Of a DNA stretch of 43,888 nt, positions 9,177 through 18,196 are shown piece by piece. Source of the DNA: Flavobacteriales bacterium (GTDB lineage Bacteria; Bacteroidota; Bacteroidia; Flavobacteriales_D; Sanyastnellaceae); contig CANHWU010000005.1 of NCBI GenBank assembly GCA_947464415.1, forward strand, positions 1 to 43,888, read 5' to 3'. The first letter of the stretch is position 1, and each line of letters begins with the position of its first letter. Made by a program: the position numbers and the translations under genes. The notes below the pieces were generated by a model that worked only from the letters and a program-made list of their open reading frames with translations, searched no databases and had not been told where the DNA came from.

Positions 9177-9205
9177 AAAAAAAGGGCCTCGAGCCCTTTT
9201 TTTTT
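9177..9205. terminator. Bidirectional terminator between converging genes
   Basis: An A7 tract, then GGGC, a 5-base loop (CTCGA), GCCC and a T9 tract. Read from either strand it is a GC-rich hairpin followed by a U tract. It serves the T9SS protein gene on the plus strand and the 4-hydroxyphenylpyruvate dioxygenase gene on the minus strand, which converge here. Confidence 0.92.
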
Positions 9206-9221
9206 ACGATCTTCTACAATT

Positions 9222-10355
9222 TTATAGAGTGCCTCTTAGCTCTTGTTCTCTCTCTATCGATTCAAATAAGGCTTTGAAGTTTCCTTTACCAAAACTCTTG
9301 GCTCCTTTCCTCTGAATGATTTCAAAGAACATGGTAGGTCGGTCTAAAACAGGCTTGGTGAACAACTGAAGCAAATAACCTTCATCGTCACGATCGATGA
9401 GAATTCCCAACTCTTTCAAGGGAGCGAGATCTTCATCTATTTTTCCAACACGATCTAACACATCATCGTAATATGTGGGCGGCACATACAGAAACTCTAC
9501 CCCTCCTGCTTTTAATGCTTTCACGGTTTCAATAATGTTATCGGTTGCCACGGCAATGTGCTGCACGCCTGCACCGTTATAAAAATCAATATACTCTTCT
9601 ATTTGGCTTTTCTTTCTCCCACTGGCAGGTTCATTGATGGGGAATTTGATTCTCCCATTGCCATTGGACATTACTTTACTCATCAGGGCAGTGTACTCCG
9701 TGCTGATGTCTTTGTCATCAAAACTCACCAATTGAGTAAAGCCCATCACTTTAGCATAAAACTCACACCATTTATTCATTTCATTCCAACCCACATTGCC
9801 CACCATGTGGTCGATGAATTTTAATCCCACTTCTTGGGTTTTGAAAGTTGGGTGCCATGGTTGGTAACCTGGCATAAATGCTCCGTTATAATTTTTTCTT
9901 TCTACGAAGTAATGAAGGGTTTCACCATAGGTTTTGATGGCGGAAATCACCACTTCTCCATCTTTGTCTTTTAGTACAACGGGTTCAAGAGCGGATTCCG
10001 CTCCTCTTTGGGTGGTTTGTTGGTAGCTGTATTTTGCATCATCTACCCAAAGCGCTACTACTTTAACTCCATCACCATGATCATTGATGTGTTGATTGAT
10101 AGGTCCTCCAGCCACGAGCGGAGAGGTCAATACCAACCTAATTTTATCTTGTTGTAAAACATAGGAAACGCGATCTCTGGAACCCGTCTCTAATCCCGCA
10201 TAGGCAAGTGGTTGGAATCCCCACGCGCTCATATAATAATGGGCTGCCTGTTTGGCATTGCCAACATATAATTCCACGAAGTCAGTTCCCAAAAGGGGAA
10301 GAAAATCTTGCTCTTCGGTCAATGCCTTTTCTGATTTTTCTGTTGTTGTACTCAT
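9222..10355 (-). CDS. hppD: 4-hydroxyphenylpyruvate dioxygenase
   Basis: A non-haem Fe(II) enzyme that converts 4-hydroxyphenylpyruvate and oxygen to homogentisate, the second step of tyrosine breakdown. The 377 residues form two vicinal-oxygen-chelate halves. The iron ligands can be placed at H183 (FIDHMVGNV), H266 (GVQHIAVAT) and E345 (MFFEIIQRK), and the C-terminal helix GNFKALFESIEREQ that caps the active site is present. The start ATG is 3 bases from the end of hmgA, so the genes form a tight operon in which product and next enzyme are made together. Length and motifs are ordinary for the family. Confidence 0.97.
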   Translation of the reverse strand: MSTTTEKSEKALTEEQDFLPLLGTDFVELYVGNAKQAAHYYMSAWGFQPLAYAGLETGSRDRVSYVLQQDKIRLVLTSPLVAGGPINQHINDHGDGVKVVALWVDDAKYSYQQTTQRGAESALEPVVLKDKDGEVVISAIKTYGETLHYFVERKNYNGAFMPGYQPWHPTFKTQEVGLKFIDHMVGNVGWNEMNKWCEFYAKVMGFTQLVSFDDKDISTEYTALMSKVMSNGNGRIKFPINEPASGRKKSQIEEYIDFYNGAGVQHIAVATDNIIETVKALKAGGVEFLYVPPTYYDDVLDRVGKIDEDLAPLKELGILIDRDDEGYLLQLFTKPVLDRPTMFFEIIQRKGAKSFGKGNFKALFESIEREQELRGTL

Positions 10356-10358
10356 TTT

Positions 10359-11522
10359 TTATTTTTTATCTATCCACGAATATGCATAATCTACATCACT
10401 TAAATCCACTGCTGTTTGCGTAAGCATAAGGGGTTTAAAAGTGTCCACCATAACGGCTAATTCAAGCGTCTCTTTTTGACCGATGCTTCTCTCATAAGCT
10501 CCTGGGTGAGGTCCATGAGGAATTCCTCCAGGATGAAGTGAAATGTATCCTTTTTCGACATGATTACGGCTCATAAAATCACCATCTACATAATAAAGCA
10601 CTTCATCAGAATCAATGTTGCTATGGTTATAGGGAGCCGGAATCGATTTGGGATGGTAATCATAAAGTCTGGGGCAAAATGAACATATCACAAAGTTGTG
10701 TGCTTCAAAAGTTTGATGTACTGGAGGGGGTTGGTGCACGCGTCCTGTAATGGGTTCAAAATCATGAATAGAAAAGGCATAGGGATAATTATATCCGTCC
10801 CAGCCAGCAACATCAAAAGGATGCGCAGCATAATGCACCTCGTGAAGGACTCCTTGCTTTTTAATTTTGATCAAGAAGTCCCCTTTTTCGTCATGACATT
10901 CTAATGCATACGGTTTTCTGATATCTCTTTCGCAATAAGGAGAGTGCTCCAATAATTGTCCAAATTCATTTCGATAACGTTGTGGTGTTACCACGGGACT
11001 GAAGCTGTCAATAATGAAGAGCCTATTTTCAGTGGTGTTGAATTCTATTTGGTAAATCATGCCTCTTGGGATCACTAAATAGTCTCCATAAGCAAAATCA
11101 AGGTTACCTAATAAAGTTCGTAATTTACCACTTCCCTGATGAACAAAAATTACTTCGTCCGCGTCTGCATTTTTATAAAAGTATTCTGTCATACTTTTAG
11201 AAGGTGCGGAAAGCGATATGTGCAGATCGTTGTTAAATAATACAACCTTTCTGCTTTCTAAAAAATCTTCTATGCTTGGGATTTCAAATCCTTTCAGCAT
11301 GTACGGCTGGATATTCTTTTGAATGGCTGCCTTTGGGCTCATATCCATAGAATTTCCCACTCTTTGTATCATGGTGGGACGATTCACATGATAAAGTAAC
11401 GAGGACATTCCGCTGAAACCTTCCGTGCCAAAAAGTTGCTCATAATGAATTCCACCGTTTGGTTTTTCGAAAACGGTATGTCTTTTATGCGGAATATTTC
11501 CTAGTTGATGATAGATTGGCAT
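10359..11522 (-). CDS. hmgA: Homogentisate 1,2-dioxygenase
   Basis: Opens the aromatic ring of homogentisate to maleylacetoacetate, the step after HppD. The 387-residue cupin-fold protein shows the family start (MPIYHQLGNIPHKRHT), the metal-site region YNHSNIDSDEVLYY (H300 with D306 or E307 as the acidic ligand) and SLHPGGIPHGPHPG (H336). It is shorter than the ~440-residue animal enzyme, as usual for Bacteroidota members. It lies 12 bases after the SPOR-domain gene and 3 before hppD. Genes for the later steps (maleylacetoacetate isomerase, fumarylacetoacetase) are not in the window. Confidence 0.93.
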   Translation of the reverse strand: MPIYHQLGNIPHKRHTVFEKPNGGIHYEQLFGTEGFSGMSSLLYHVNRPTMIQRVGNSMDMSPKAAIQKNIQPYMLKGFEIPSIEDFLESRKVVLFNNDLHISLSAPSKSMTEYFYKNADADEVIFVHQGSGKLRTLLGNLDFAYGDYLVIPRGMIYQIEFNTTENRLFIIDSFSPVVTPQRYRNEFGQLLEHSPYCERDIRKPYALECHDEKGDFLIKIKKQGVLHEVHYAAHPFDVAGWDGYNYPYAFSIHDFEPITGRVHQPPPVHQTFEAHNFVICSFCPRLYDYHPKSIPAPYNHSNIDSDEVLYYVDGDFMSRNHVEKGYISLHPGGIPHGPHPGAYERSIGQKETLELAVMVDTFKPLMLTQTAVDLSDVDYAYSWIDKK

Positions 11523-11534
11523 ATTGTAAATTTT

Positions 11535-11945
11535 TTAGTCTTTTAAGTCAATTCGAGGTGGTTCTACCATATCGTCCACGATAATGGCAGAGGGGATTTC
11601 TTTTCTGATTTCTTTGAGTGCAACACGAGCTTCATTTTTGGAAAGAAAATTACCATATCTCAACACATAGTCGGGGATGTTTTGGCTGATATATATCATT
11701 GCATTGGGGTGCTGCAAAATGTATTGCTGACGGAATCGCTTAGCGTCTTCTAAACTCCCCAAGAAAATTTGAATGCGGTAACCGCTCTGAAGCGAGGGTC
11801 GTCGGGTGGATTTTTCGAGCTCTGCCACATCTTGAGAAACATGCCAAGAAATTTTCCCCCTTTTGGGTGGATGTCCCTGCCCAGAAAGGCAATGAGTGAG
11901 ACAACACCCAAAAACAAACAAAAAAATAGGCCTCTTCAAATCCAT
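11535..11945 (-). CDS. SPOR-like domain secreted protein
   Basis: A small exported protein of 136 residues. An N-terminal hydrophobic stretch (RPIFLFVFGCCL) acts as signal peptide or possibly lipoprotein signal. Residues ~60-136 look like a SPOR/sporulation-related repeat fold: YRIQIFLGSLEDAKRF, then PDYVLRYGNFLSKNEARVAL, then ending IPSAIIVDD. SPOR domains bind peptidoglycan glycan strands lacking stem peptides at division sites. The ATG encoding MDLKRP is preferred over an in-frame GTG eight codons upstream, since it places the signal peptide at the N-terminus. A TAnnTTTG box sits only 4 bases before this ATG, so promoter and start are not fully settled. It is first in the hmgA-hppD operon, with no obvious functional link to tyrosine catabolism. 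Confidence 0.7.
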   Translation of the reverse strand: MDLKRPIFLFVFGCCLTHCLSGQGHPPKRGKISWHVSQDVAELEKSTRRPSLQSGYRIQIFLGSLEDAKRFRQQYILQHPNAMIYISQNIPDYVLRYGNFLSKNEARVALKEIRKEIPSAIIVDDMVEPPRIDLKD

Positions 11946-12049
11946 TGTCCAAAAGTAATTTTTTTTCACTTTCTATCGTGAATATTGTTGATCTAAATTC
12001 ACAATCACCACATTTTCAAGGTACTGCATTTTCTCAAAGGATGTTAATT

Positions 12050-12068
12050 ATTTAGAATTATTCTAAAT
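12050..12068. promoter_or_regulatory. Perfect 19-bp palindrome, candidate Fur-family operator
   Basis: ATTTAGAAT-T-ATTCTAAAT has perfect 9-base arms around one central base. The inner TTAGAAT-T-ATTCTAA has the 7-1-7 layout typical of Fur/PerR-family boxes. It lies between the divergent SPOR-hmgA-hppD operon and the act-cox operon, 46 bases upstream of the actA -7-like box. Identity of the binding protein is inference. Confidence 0.55.
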
Positions 12069-12113
12069 TACAAAACAAATGCTCATGACAGTTCTGTGAT
12101 AAACGTCTGTACT

Positions 12114-12121
12114 TATTTTTG
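12114..12121 (+). promoter_or_regulatory. Possible -7 box (TATTTTTG) of the act-cox operon
   Basis: Exact match to TAnnTTTG, ending 39 bases before the actA ATG, within the AT-rich divergent region. No good TTTG is seen at the expected -33 distance, so activation by an upstream factor is possible. Confidence 0.4.
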
Positions 12122-12160
12122 CGCAACGTTCCAAAGTGGATAAACAGTAAAAACCTAGCA

Positions 12161-13546
12161 ATGACAGGCTTTTCAATAAGATTAAGAAAAATGCTGTTGG
12201 GTGTAATCCTAGCGGTATCAACGAGCGCTCAAGTTTTTGGCGCTTCCATTCATGAAGGTGGCGATGTCGCCAGTGGAGAAAAATTGTTCAAGGCCAATTG
12301 TGCTTCTTGTCATAAAGTGACGGATGAAGTGCTGGCGGCCCCTGGATTAAAGGGAATTGATCAAAGATGGGCAGGAAAAGATGCTCTGATTGTGAAGTGG
12401 ATTCAGAATCCACAAGCCGCTGCCGCAACTGGTGATCCCTACATCAAAGGCTTAGTAGCGAAGTATGTTGGGCAGTTTGGTTGGATGGCGGCACAAGCGG
12501 TTTCTGAAGCCGAGATAAAGGACATATTGACCTATGTGAAGTCAGGTAGTGGTGCATCAGCCGCTCCTGCAGCTGCAGGCAATGCGTGTCCGACAATCAT
12601 GGAAGAAATCAATGCTGAGTACGCTGACAGTGGAAGCAGTGAGAATATGATTTGGTTCATTATCATTGGTGTTATTTTGGCCATCATCGGTGCTTCAGCA
12701 GCAAATATTTCAAAATCACTTAAAACGGCGGTGAATGAGCGTGAAGGCCTCGCTCCTGTTGAGGACAAGACCTATTGGGAAGTGGTGAAATCTTGGATGT
12801 GGAAGTATCGTGTTTGGGTGGGTGTTAGCGGATTTTTGATCTTCGTTTACTTTTTTGTAGTGGGTTATGAGAAATTGTATCGCATTGGCATCAATCAAGG
12901 ATACATGCCCGATCAGCCCATTTGGTTTTCGCATGCCCGTCACGTATGTGAAAATGAAATAGATTGTCAATATTGTCACTCCAGTGCAGCGAAGTCTAAG
13001 CATGCAGGAATTCCTTCGGTGAATATTTGTATGAATTGCCACAAGGGTATTAAGAAAGGTCCTCAAAGTGGGGAAAAAGAGATTGCTAAGATTTATGCTG
13101 CCATCGGTTTTGATCCTGCTACCGGACAGTATATTGAGAATTATGAGCAACAACCAATTCAATGGAATAAAGTACATAACCTTCCGGATCATGTGAACTT
13201 TAATCATAGTTTGCACGTAACGGGAGCAAAGTTGGATTGTAAGCAGTGTCATGGCCCTGTGCAAACCTACACTGTGGGTAGATTGGCTCCGATTGAAGAA
13301 ATCAACGCTCAAGAAGATGTGGAGGGTTTAATCAAGTTGACCAAGCCTACTCTCACAATGGGTTGGTGTATTGAGTGTCACAACAAAGCGGAAATCGATT
13401 TGAAGAGCTCAGATTACTATGTAGAAATGCACAAGCGTTTCCAGACCTCTGATTTAGGTAAAAAGACATTCGAAGAAATCATGAAGGACAACGCTGTCAC
13501 CGTCAAAGAGATGGGCGGATGGGAATGCGGTAAATGTCACTATTAA
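12161..13546 (+). CDS. actA: Alternative complex III subunit ActA, multihaem cytochrome c
   Basis: The multihaem electron-transfer subunit of alternative complex III, which oxidises menaquinol and reduces cytochrome c. The 461-residue protein has a signal peptide, then a monohaem cytochrome c domain (CASCH at residues 47-51, EIKDILTYVKSG). Two membrane helices follow (IWFIIIGVILAIIG and VGVSGFLIFVYFFVVG), then a pentahaem domain with CQYCH, CMNCH, CKQCH, CIECH and CGKCH, making six CXXCH motifs in total. Start: the ATG giving MTGFSIRLRK, since an in-frame TTG 14 codons earlier overlaps the promoter-like box. It is the first gene of the respiratory operon, 18 bases before actB. Confidence 0.93.
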   Translation: MTGFSIRLRKMLLGVILAVSTSAQVFGASIHEGGDVASGEKLFKANCASCHKVTDEVLAAPGLKGIDQRWAGKDALIVKWIQNPQAAAATGDPYIKGLVAKYVGQFGWMAAQAVSEAEIKDILTYVKSGSGASAAPAAAGNACPTIMEEINAEYADSGSSENMIWFIIIGVILAIIGASAANISKSLKTAVNEREGLAPVEDKTYWEVVKSWMWKYRVWVGVSGFLIFVYFFVVGYEKLYRIGINQGYMPDQPIWFSHARHVCENEIDCQYCHSSAAKSKHAGIPSVNICMNCHKGIKKGPQSGEKEIAKIYAAIGFDPATGQYIENYEQQPIQWNKVHNLPDHVNFNHSLHVTGAKLDCKQCHGPVQTYTVGRLAPIEEINAQEDVEGLIKLTKPTLTMGWCIECHNKAEIDLKSSDYYVEMHKRFQTSDLGKKTFEEIMKDNAVTVKEMGGWECGKCHY

Positions 13547-13564
13547 TTTAAGGCCAATAATAGC

Positions 13565-16500
13565 ATGAGTAATAATAAAAAATATTGGACCAGTCTAGAG
13601 GAGTTCAACAATCGTGAATCCTTCCAAGACGCTATCACCAATGAGTTTCAAGGTGAAAATAACGCCTTGTCAGCATTTGCCGACGAAAAATTATCCAAGG
13701 CAAATACGGGACGACGTGACTTTTTAAAATTCATGGGATTCAGTGTTGCGGCGGCAACACTAGCAGCTTGCGAGGCTCCTGTGGTGAAAAGCATTCCGTA
13801 TGTAGTGAAGCCAGAGGATTTAACTCCCGGTATCGCTAATTTTTATGCCTCCACCTATTACGATGGAATGGATTATGCCAATATCTTGGTAAAGACCAGA
13901 GAGGGTCGTCCCATTTTCATTAAAGGAAATAAAACGCATGGTTTAGGCCATGGAGCAGTAAACGCGCGTATCAACGGCTCGGTGCTTGAATTATATGATG
14001 AAGAGCGATTAAAAGGTCCTCAGGCGAAGGGTGCTGAGTTAGATTGGGTAAGTGTAGACAACACTATGTCGGAAGCTTTATCTACAGCGAACTCCGTGAG
14101 AATCCTCTCCTCTACTATTATTAGCACTACAACAAAGAATGCGATTGCGGCGTTTTCAGCCAAGTATTCTGGGAAAGTGAAACACATCCAGTATGATGCA
14201 GTTTCTTATTTTGGTTTGACCTCCGCTCATGGCGAAGCATTCGGTAAAGCCGTAGTACCTCATTACCATTTTGATAAAGCGCAAGTGGTGGTGAGTATTG
14301 GAGCTGATTTCTTGGGTTCATGGTTGACCTCTAACCTATACCAGGGAGACTACGCGGCGGCACGTCGTCCAGAGAGTGGAAAGATGAGCAAGCACTACCA
14401 ATTTGAGTCCAATATGAGTTTGACGGGATCTAATGCAGATGTTAGAATTCCCATCAAACCCTCTCAAGAAGGCAAGGTGGTGGCGGCTCTTTTTGGTGCG
14501 CTTTCAGGACAATCCGTAAGTGCTGATGGCATTGACGCTGCTATGATTGCGAAAATAGCCGATGAGCTAAAAGCTAATGCTGGTGCTTCATTGGTGGTGA
14601 GTGGAAGCAATGATACCAACATTCAACGAGTAGTTTTGGCCATCAACAAAATGTTGAATAATTATGGCGCAACCATCAATATGGATGCCCATTTGAATTT
14701 ATTTGCTGGGAATGATACAGCGGTGGGTGAATTGGTGAGTGAAATGAACGCCGGAACTGTGGATGTTTTGATTATTCATCAAGCCAATCCAGTTTATGAT
14801 TTGGCCAATTTGAACTTTGCAGATGCATTGTCTAAAGTAAAGACCTCCATCAGTTTCGCCTTGTACAATGATGAAACCGCAAGCCGTTGTTCAATGGTGG
14901 CGCCCACTCATCATATGTTGGAATCTTGGGATGATGTAAGCGCTGTGAATGGTAGAATGGATTTGGTTCAACCCACCATATCTCCATTGTATAATACGCG
15001 TCCTGCAGGTCAAAACTATATGATTTGGTCAGGAAATAACGCGAGTTATTATGATTATTTGAGAACTACTTTCAACGCTGGGTATTCACCAGATATGATG
15101 AATAGTGATCAAAATTGGTATATGGCGGTGCACAATGGTACTTTTGCTGTAAATACGGCACCAGCAGTATTGAATGAGTCTGGAGAAAAGACGATAATCG
15201 CAAGTCCTGCTCCTGTTGCAATGTCTAGCGCTCCTGATGTAAGTGCAGCCTTATCAGCCATTACCAGTGCCACAGGTGGCGCATGGGAAATGTCCTTATA
15301 TACTTCTGTCAATTTAGGTTGGGGTAATCATGCCAACAATCCTATGTTGCAAGAGACTCCGGATCCGATCACTAAGGTAACTTGGGACAACTATGTTGCC
15401 ATGGCGCCAAAGGATATGGAAGAGATGGGATTGAATATGTACATTGGTGAGCAAGAACCATCCTCATTGGTGAAAGTTTCGGCGAACGGAAAGACATTAA
15501 TTTTACCAGCAGTGGCGACACCTGGTCAGAAGAGAGGTACCTTCAGCATTGCGCTAGGATATGGAAGAGGGGAAGGAAATGAGGCTATCGGTAAGGCGGC
15601 CTATCAAGTGGATGGGGATGGTGAGTTTATCATGGAGAATGATAAAAGAACACCGATTGGTAAAAACGCTTACGCTTTGGTAAGTGGTGGTTTATATGCT
15701 TCATACAATGCAACCTTGGAGGTTACGGGTGAAACATATGCCATGGCTTCAACACAGTTGCACAGTACGGTAATGGGTCGTGACTCTGTGGTGAAAGAGA
15801 CCACGTTTGCCGCTTTTTTAAATGAAAAGGATAAAGCGAAAGGAAAGGCATCTTGGAATTTTGCCAACACATTGCCCGTTCATCATGATGTGAATGGTGA
15901 TGGCGAAATCACGGCTAAAGGAGATCGCGTTCCTGTTCGTGATATGGATTTATGGGCGGCACATCCTGTAGAGAATGTGGGTCACAGATGGGGTATGACC
16001 ATCGATTTGACCTCTTGTATCGGTTGCGGTTCATGTATTACGGCTTGTCACACAGAGAACAATGTTCCAGTGGTAGGAAAAGATGAAGTGAGAAGACACC
16101 GCGATATGCATTGGATGCGCATCGATCGTTACTTCTCTTCTGATTTTGCGACATTGGAAGAAACCAAGGAGCAAAAGCAATTAGGTACCATCGCAGCATA
16201 CGGCGATATGGAGGTTCCTACCGAAAATCCTCAGACCGTTCACATGCCGATGATGTGTCAGCATTGTAATCACGCTCCATGTGAGACGGTTTGCCCAGTG
16301 GCAGCTACCGCTCACAGCAACGAGGGATTGAACAATATGGCTTATAATCGTTGTATTGGAACGCGTTATTGCGCCAACAACTGTCCTTACAAAGTGCGTC
16401 GTTTCAATTGGTTCAACTATGTAACCAATGACAAATTCGCGAAGTTTAATCCATCTCAGGACGAGACGATGCGTATGGTATTGAATCCAGATGTTACAGT

Positions 16501-16789
16501 GCGTACCCGTGGAGTAATGGAGAAGTGCAGCATGTGTCAACAGCGCATTCAAGCAGGTAAGATTGAGGCGAAGAAGAAAGGAGAAGTAGTGAGTGATGGC
16601 GCCATTGTTACCGCTTGTGCAGAAGCTTGCCCAACACACGCTATCGTATTTGGAGATTTGAATGATACAGCAAGTGAAAATACAGGCAGAGCAAATAACA
16701 ACCGTTCGTATCATGCACTTGAAGAAGTAGGTATTCAACCCAATATCTACTACATGACAAAAGTTAGAAACATAGAAACTGAAGCCTAA
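13565..16789 (+). CDS. actB: Alternative complex III subunit ActB, Mo-oxidoreductase-like and FeS
   Basis: The large periplasmic iron-sulfur subunit of alternative complex III. Of 1074 residues, an unusually placed Tat signal (R50-R51-DFLKFMG) ends at a lipobox-like LAAC with C69. The middle (about 80-730) resembles a molybdopterin oxidoreductase domain, which in characterised ActB lacks the cofactor. The C-terminal part resembles a four-cluster ferredoxin subunit, with CIGCGSCITAC (from C818), CQHCNHAPCETVC (from C898), CIGTRYCANNCP and CSMC with CAEACP. Tat export and lipid anchoring fit its location beside ActA and ActC. The genes either side are spaced 18 and 9 bases away. Confidence 0.95.
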   Translation: MSNNKKYWTSLEEFNNRESFQDAITNEFQGENNALSAFADEKLSKANTGRRDFLKFMGFSVAAATLAACEAPVVKSIPYVVKPEDLTPGIANFYASTYYDGMDYANILVKTREGRPIFIKGNKTHGLGHGAVNARINGSVLELYDEERLKGPQAKGAELDWVSVDNTMSEALSTANSVRILSSTIISTTTKNAIAAFSAKYSGKVKHIQYDAVSYFGLTSAHGEAFGKAVVPHYHFDKAQVVVSIGADFLGSWLTSNLYQGDYAAARRPESGKMSKHYQFESNMSLTGSNADVRIPIKPSQEGKVVAALFGALSGQSVSADGIDAAMIAKIADELKANAGASLVVSGSNDTNIQRVVLAINKMLNNYGATINMDAHLNLFAGNDTAVGELVSEMNAGTVDVLIIHQANPVYDLANLNFADALSKVKTSISFALYNDETASRCSMVAPTHHMLESWDDVSAVNGRMDLVQPTISPLYNTRPAGQNYMIWSGNNASYYDYLRTTFNAGYSPDMMNSDQNWYMAVHNGTFAVNTAPAVLNESGEKTIIASPAPVAMSSAPDVSAALSAITSATGGAWEMSLYTSVNLGWGNHANNPMLQETPDPITKVTWDNYVAMAPKDMEEMGLNMYIGEQEPSSLVKVSANGKTLILPAVATPGQKRGTFSIALGYGRGEGNEAIGKAAYQVDGDGEFIMENDKRTPIGKNAYALVSGGLYASYNATLEVTGETYAMASTQLHSTVMGRDSVVKETTFAAFLNEKDKAKGKASWNFANTLPVHHDVNGDGEITAKGDRVPVRDMDLWAAHPVENVGHRWGMTIDLTSCIGCGSCITACHTENNVPVVGKDEVRRHRDMHWMRIDRYFSSDFATLEETKEQKQLGTIAAYGDMEVPTENPQTVHMPMMCQHCNHAPCETVCPVAATAHSNEGLNNMAYNRCIGTRYCANNCPYKVRRFNWFNYVTNDKFAKFNPSQDETMRMVLNPDVTVRTRGVMEKCSMCQQRIQAGKIEAKKKGEVVSDGAIVTACAEACPTHAIVFGDLNDTASENTGRANNNRSYHALEEVGIQPNIYYMTKVRNIETEA

Positions 16790-16798
16790 TCAAATCAT

Positions 16799-18178
16799 AT
16801 GCAAAAAGAAGCTTCCATTCGTCAGCCCCTCATTTTAGGTCACAAGACTTATCATGACATTACCAATGACATCGTAAGTCCTATTGAAGGTGCTGCTCCA
16901 CGTCAGTGGAAAATTGCTATCACCATTGCCGCCATTATTGCCTTGTACGGCGTGGGCTGTATAGCTTATTTGGTGGGTACCGGTATCGGTGCTTGGGGAT
17001 TAAATAAAACAGTAGGTTGGGCTTGGGACATTACCAACTTCGTTTGGTGGGTAGGTATTGGACACGCGGGAACTTTGATTTCAGCGGTTTTGTTGTTATT
17101 CCGTCAGCGCTGGAGAATGGCGATCAATCGCTCTGCAGAAGCGATGACCATCTTCGCTGTAATGATGGCGGCTGTGTTCCCTGTATTCCACATGGGACGC
17201 GTTTGGATGGCGTATTGGACGCTACCATTGCCCAACCAATTTGGTTCATTATGGCCTAATTTCAACTCTGCGTTGATGTGGGATGTATTTGCGATCTCTA
17301 CTTATTTCTCTGTTTCTTTGGTTTTCTGGTACATCGGTTTGATTCCAGATTTCGCTACCATTCGTGATCGCATGGTGAAGCCAGGCATGAAGAAGTTTTA
17401 CAGCATTTTGAGCTTTGGTTGGTCAGGTAGAGCTAAGAACTGGACTCGATTTGAAGAGGTGTCATTGGTTTTGGCGGGTATCGCAACTCCCTTGGTATTC
17501 TCGGTTCACTCGATTGTATCCATGGACTTTGCTACTTCAGTAGTACCAGGATGGCACACGACGATCTTCCCTCCTTATTTCGTATCCGGAGCTATTTTCT
17601 CTGGATTTGCCATGGTATTAACATTGTTGTTGATCATGCGTAAAACCATGAAATTGGAGGCCTATATCCATGTGAAACACGTGGAATATATGAATATCGT
17701 AATCATCGTAACAGGTTCAATTGTAGGGGTAGCTTACTTGACAGAGCTTTTCATCTCCTGGTATAGTGGGGTGGAATATGAGGCCTATGCGTTCATCAAT
17801 CGTTTCTCTGGACCCTACAGTTGGTCTTATTGGATGATGATGACTTGTAATGTAATCAGCCCTCAGTTGTTCTGGTTCAAAAAGATTAGAACCAATCTTG
17901 CCGCCACATTCGTACTCTCTATTGTGGTGAACATAGGTATGTGGTTTGAGCGTTTTGTGATCATTGTAACTTCCATACACCGAGATTATACTCCAGGTGC
18001 TTGGGGAGAGTTCCACCCATCAGGAATTGATGTGGGAATGTTCATCGGAACCATAGGAATATTCTTTACCCTTTTCTTGTTGTTTGCTCGTTATTTCCCA
18101 GTATTGGCGTTGAATGAGTTGAAGACCATTTTGAAGATGAGTGGTGAGAGTTATAAAAAAGAAGCAGAAAAACATTAA
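16799..18178 (+). CDS. actC: Alternative complex III subunit ActC, NrfD-like quinol-site protein
   Basis: An integral membrane subunit of the NrfD/PsrC family, 459 residues with about ten hydrophobic helices. In solved alternative complex III structures ActC holds the menaquinol-binding site near the FeS subunit. The conserved loop WWVGIGHAGTLISA (His probably at the quinol site), HMGRVWMAYW and the SIVSMDFATSVVPGWH segment are visible. ActC and ActF are distant paralogues within the cluster. It is spaced 9 bases after actB and 18 before actD. Confidence 0.94.
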   Translation: MQKEASIRQPLILGHKTYHDITNDIVSPIEGAAPRQWKIAITIAAIIALYGVGCIAYLVGTGIGAWGLNKTVGWAWDITNFVWWVGIGHAGTLISAVLLLFRQRWRMAINRSAEAMTIFAVMMAAVFPVFHMGRVWMAYWTLPLPNQFGSLWPNFNSALMWDVFAISTYFSVSLVFWYIGLIPDFATIRDRMVKPGMKKFYSILSFGWSGRAKNWTRFEEVSLVLAGIATPLVFSVHSIVSMDFATSVVPGWHTTIFPPYFVSGAIFSGFAMVLTLLLIMRKTMKLEAYIHVKHVEYMNIVIIVTGSIVGVAYLTELFISWYSGVEYEAYAFINRFSGPYSWSYWMMMTCNVISPQLFWFKKIRTNLAATFVLSIVVNIGMWFERFVIIVTSIHRDYTPGAWGEFHPSGIDVGMFIGTIGIFFTLFLLFARYFPVLALNELKTILKMSGESYKKEAEKH

Positions 18179-18196
18179 TTGTTGAAATAAAAGATC

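Noticed and set aside
12716-13312. A 198-codon open frame on the minus strand within actA
   Set aside because: It lies wholly antisense to the conserved pentahaem coding region, has no recognisable domain, and its composition is that of a reverse-complemented CXXCH-rich gene.
16181-16738. A 185-codon open frame on the minus strand within actB
   Set aside because: Antisense to the ferredoxin-like part of actB with many Cys and His that simply mirror that gene; no start context or family.
13565-16789. Possible functional molybdopterin oxidoreductase
   Set aside because: The domain belongs to ActB of alternative complex III, whose characterised members lack the molybdenum cofactor; the surrounding actA and actC-F genes support that reading.
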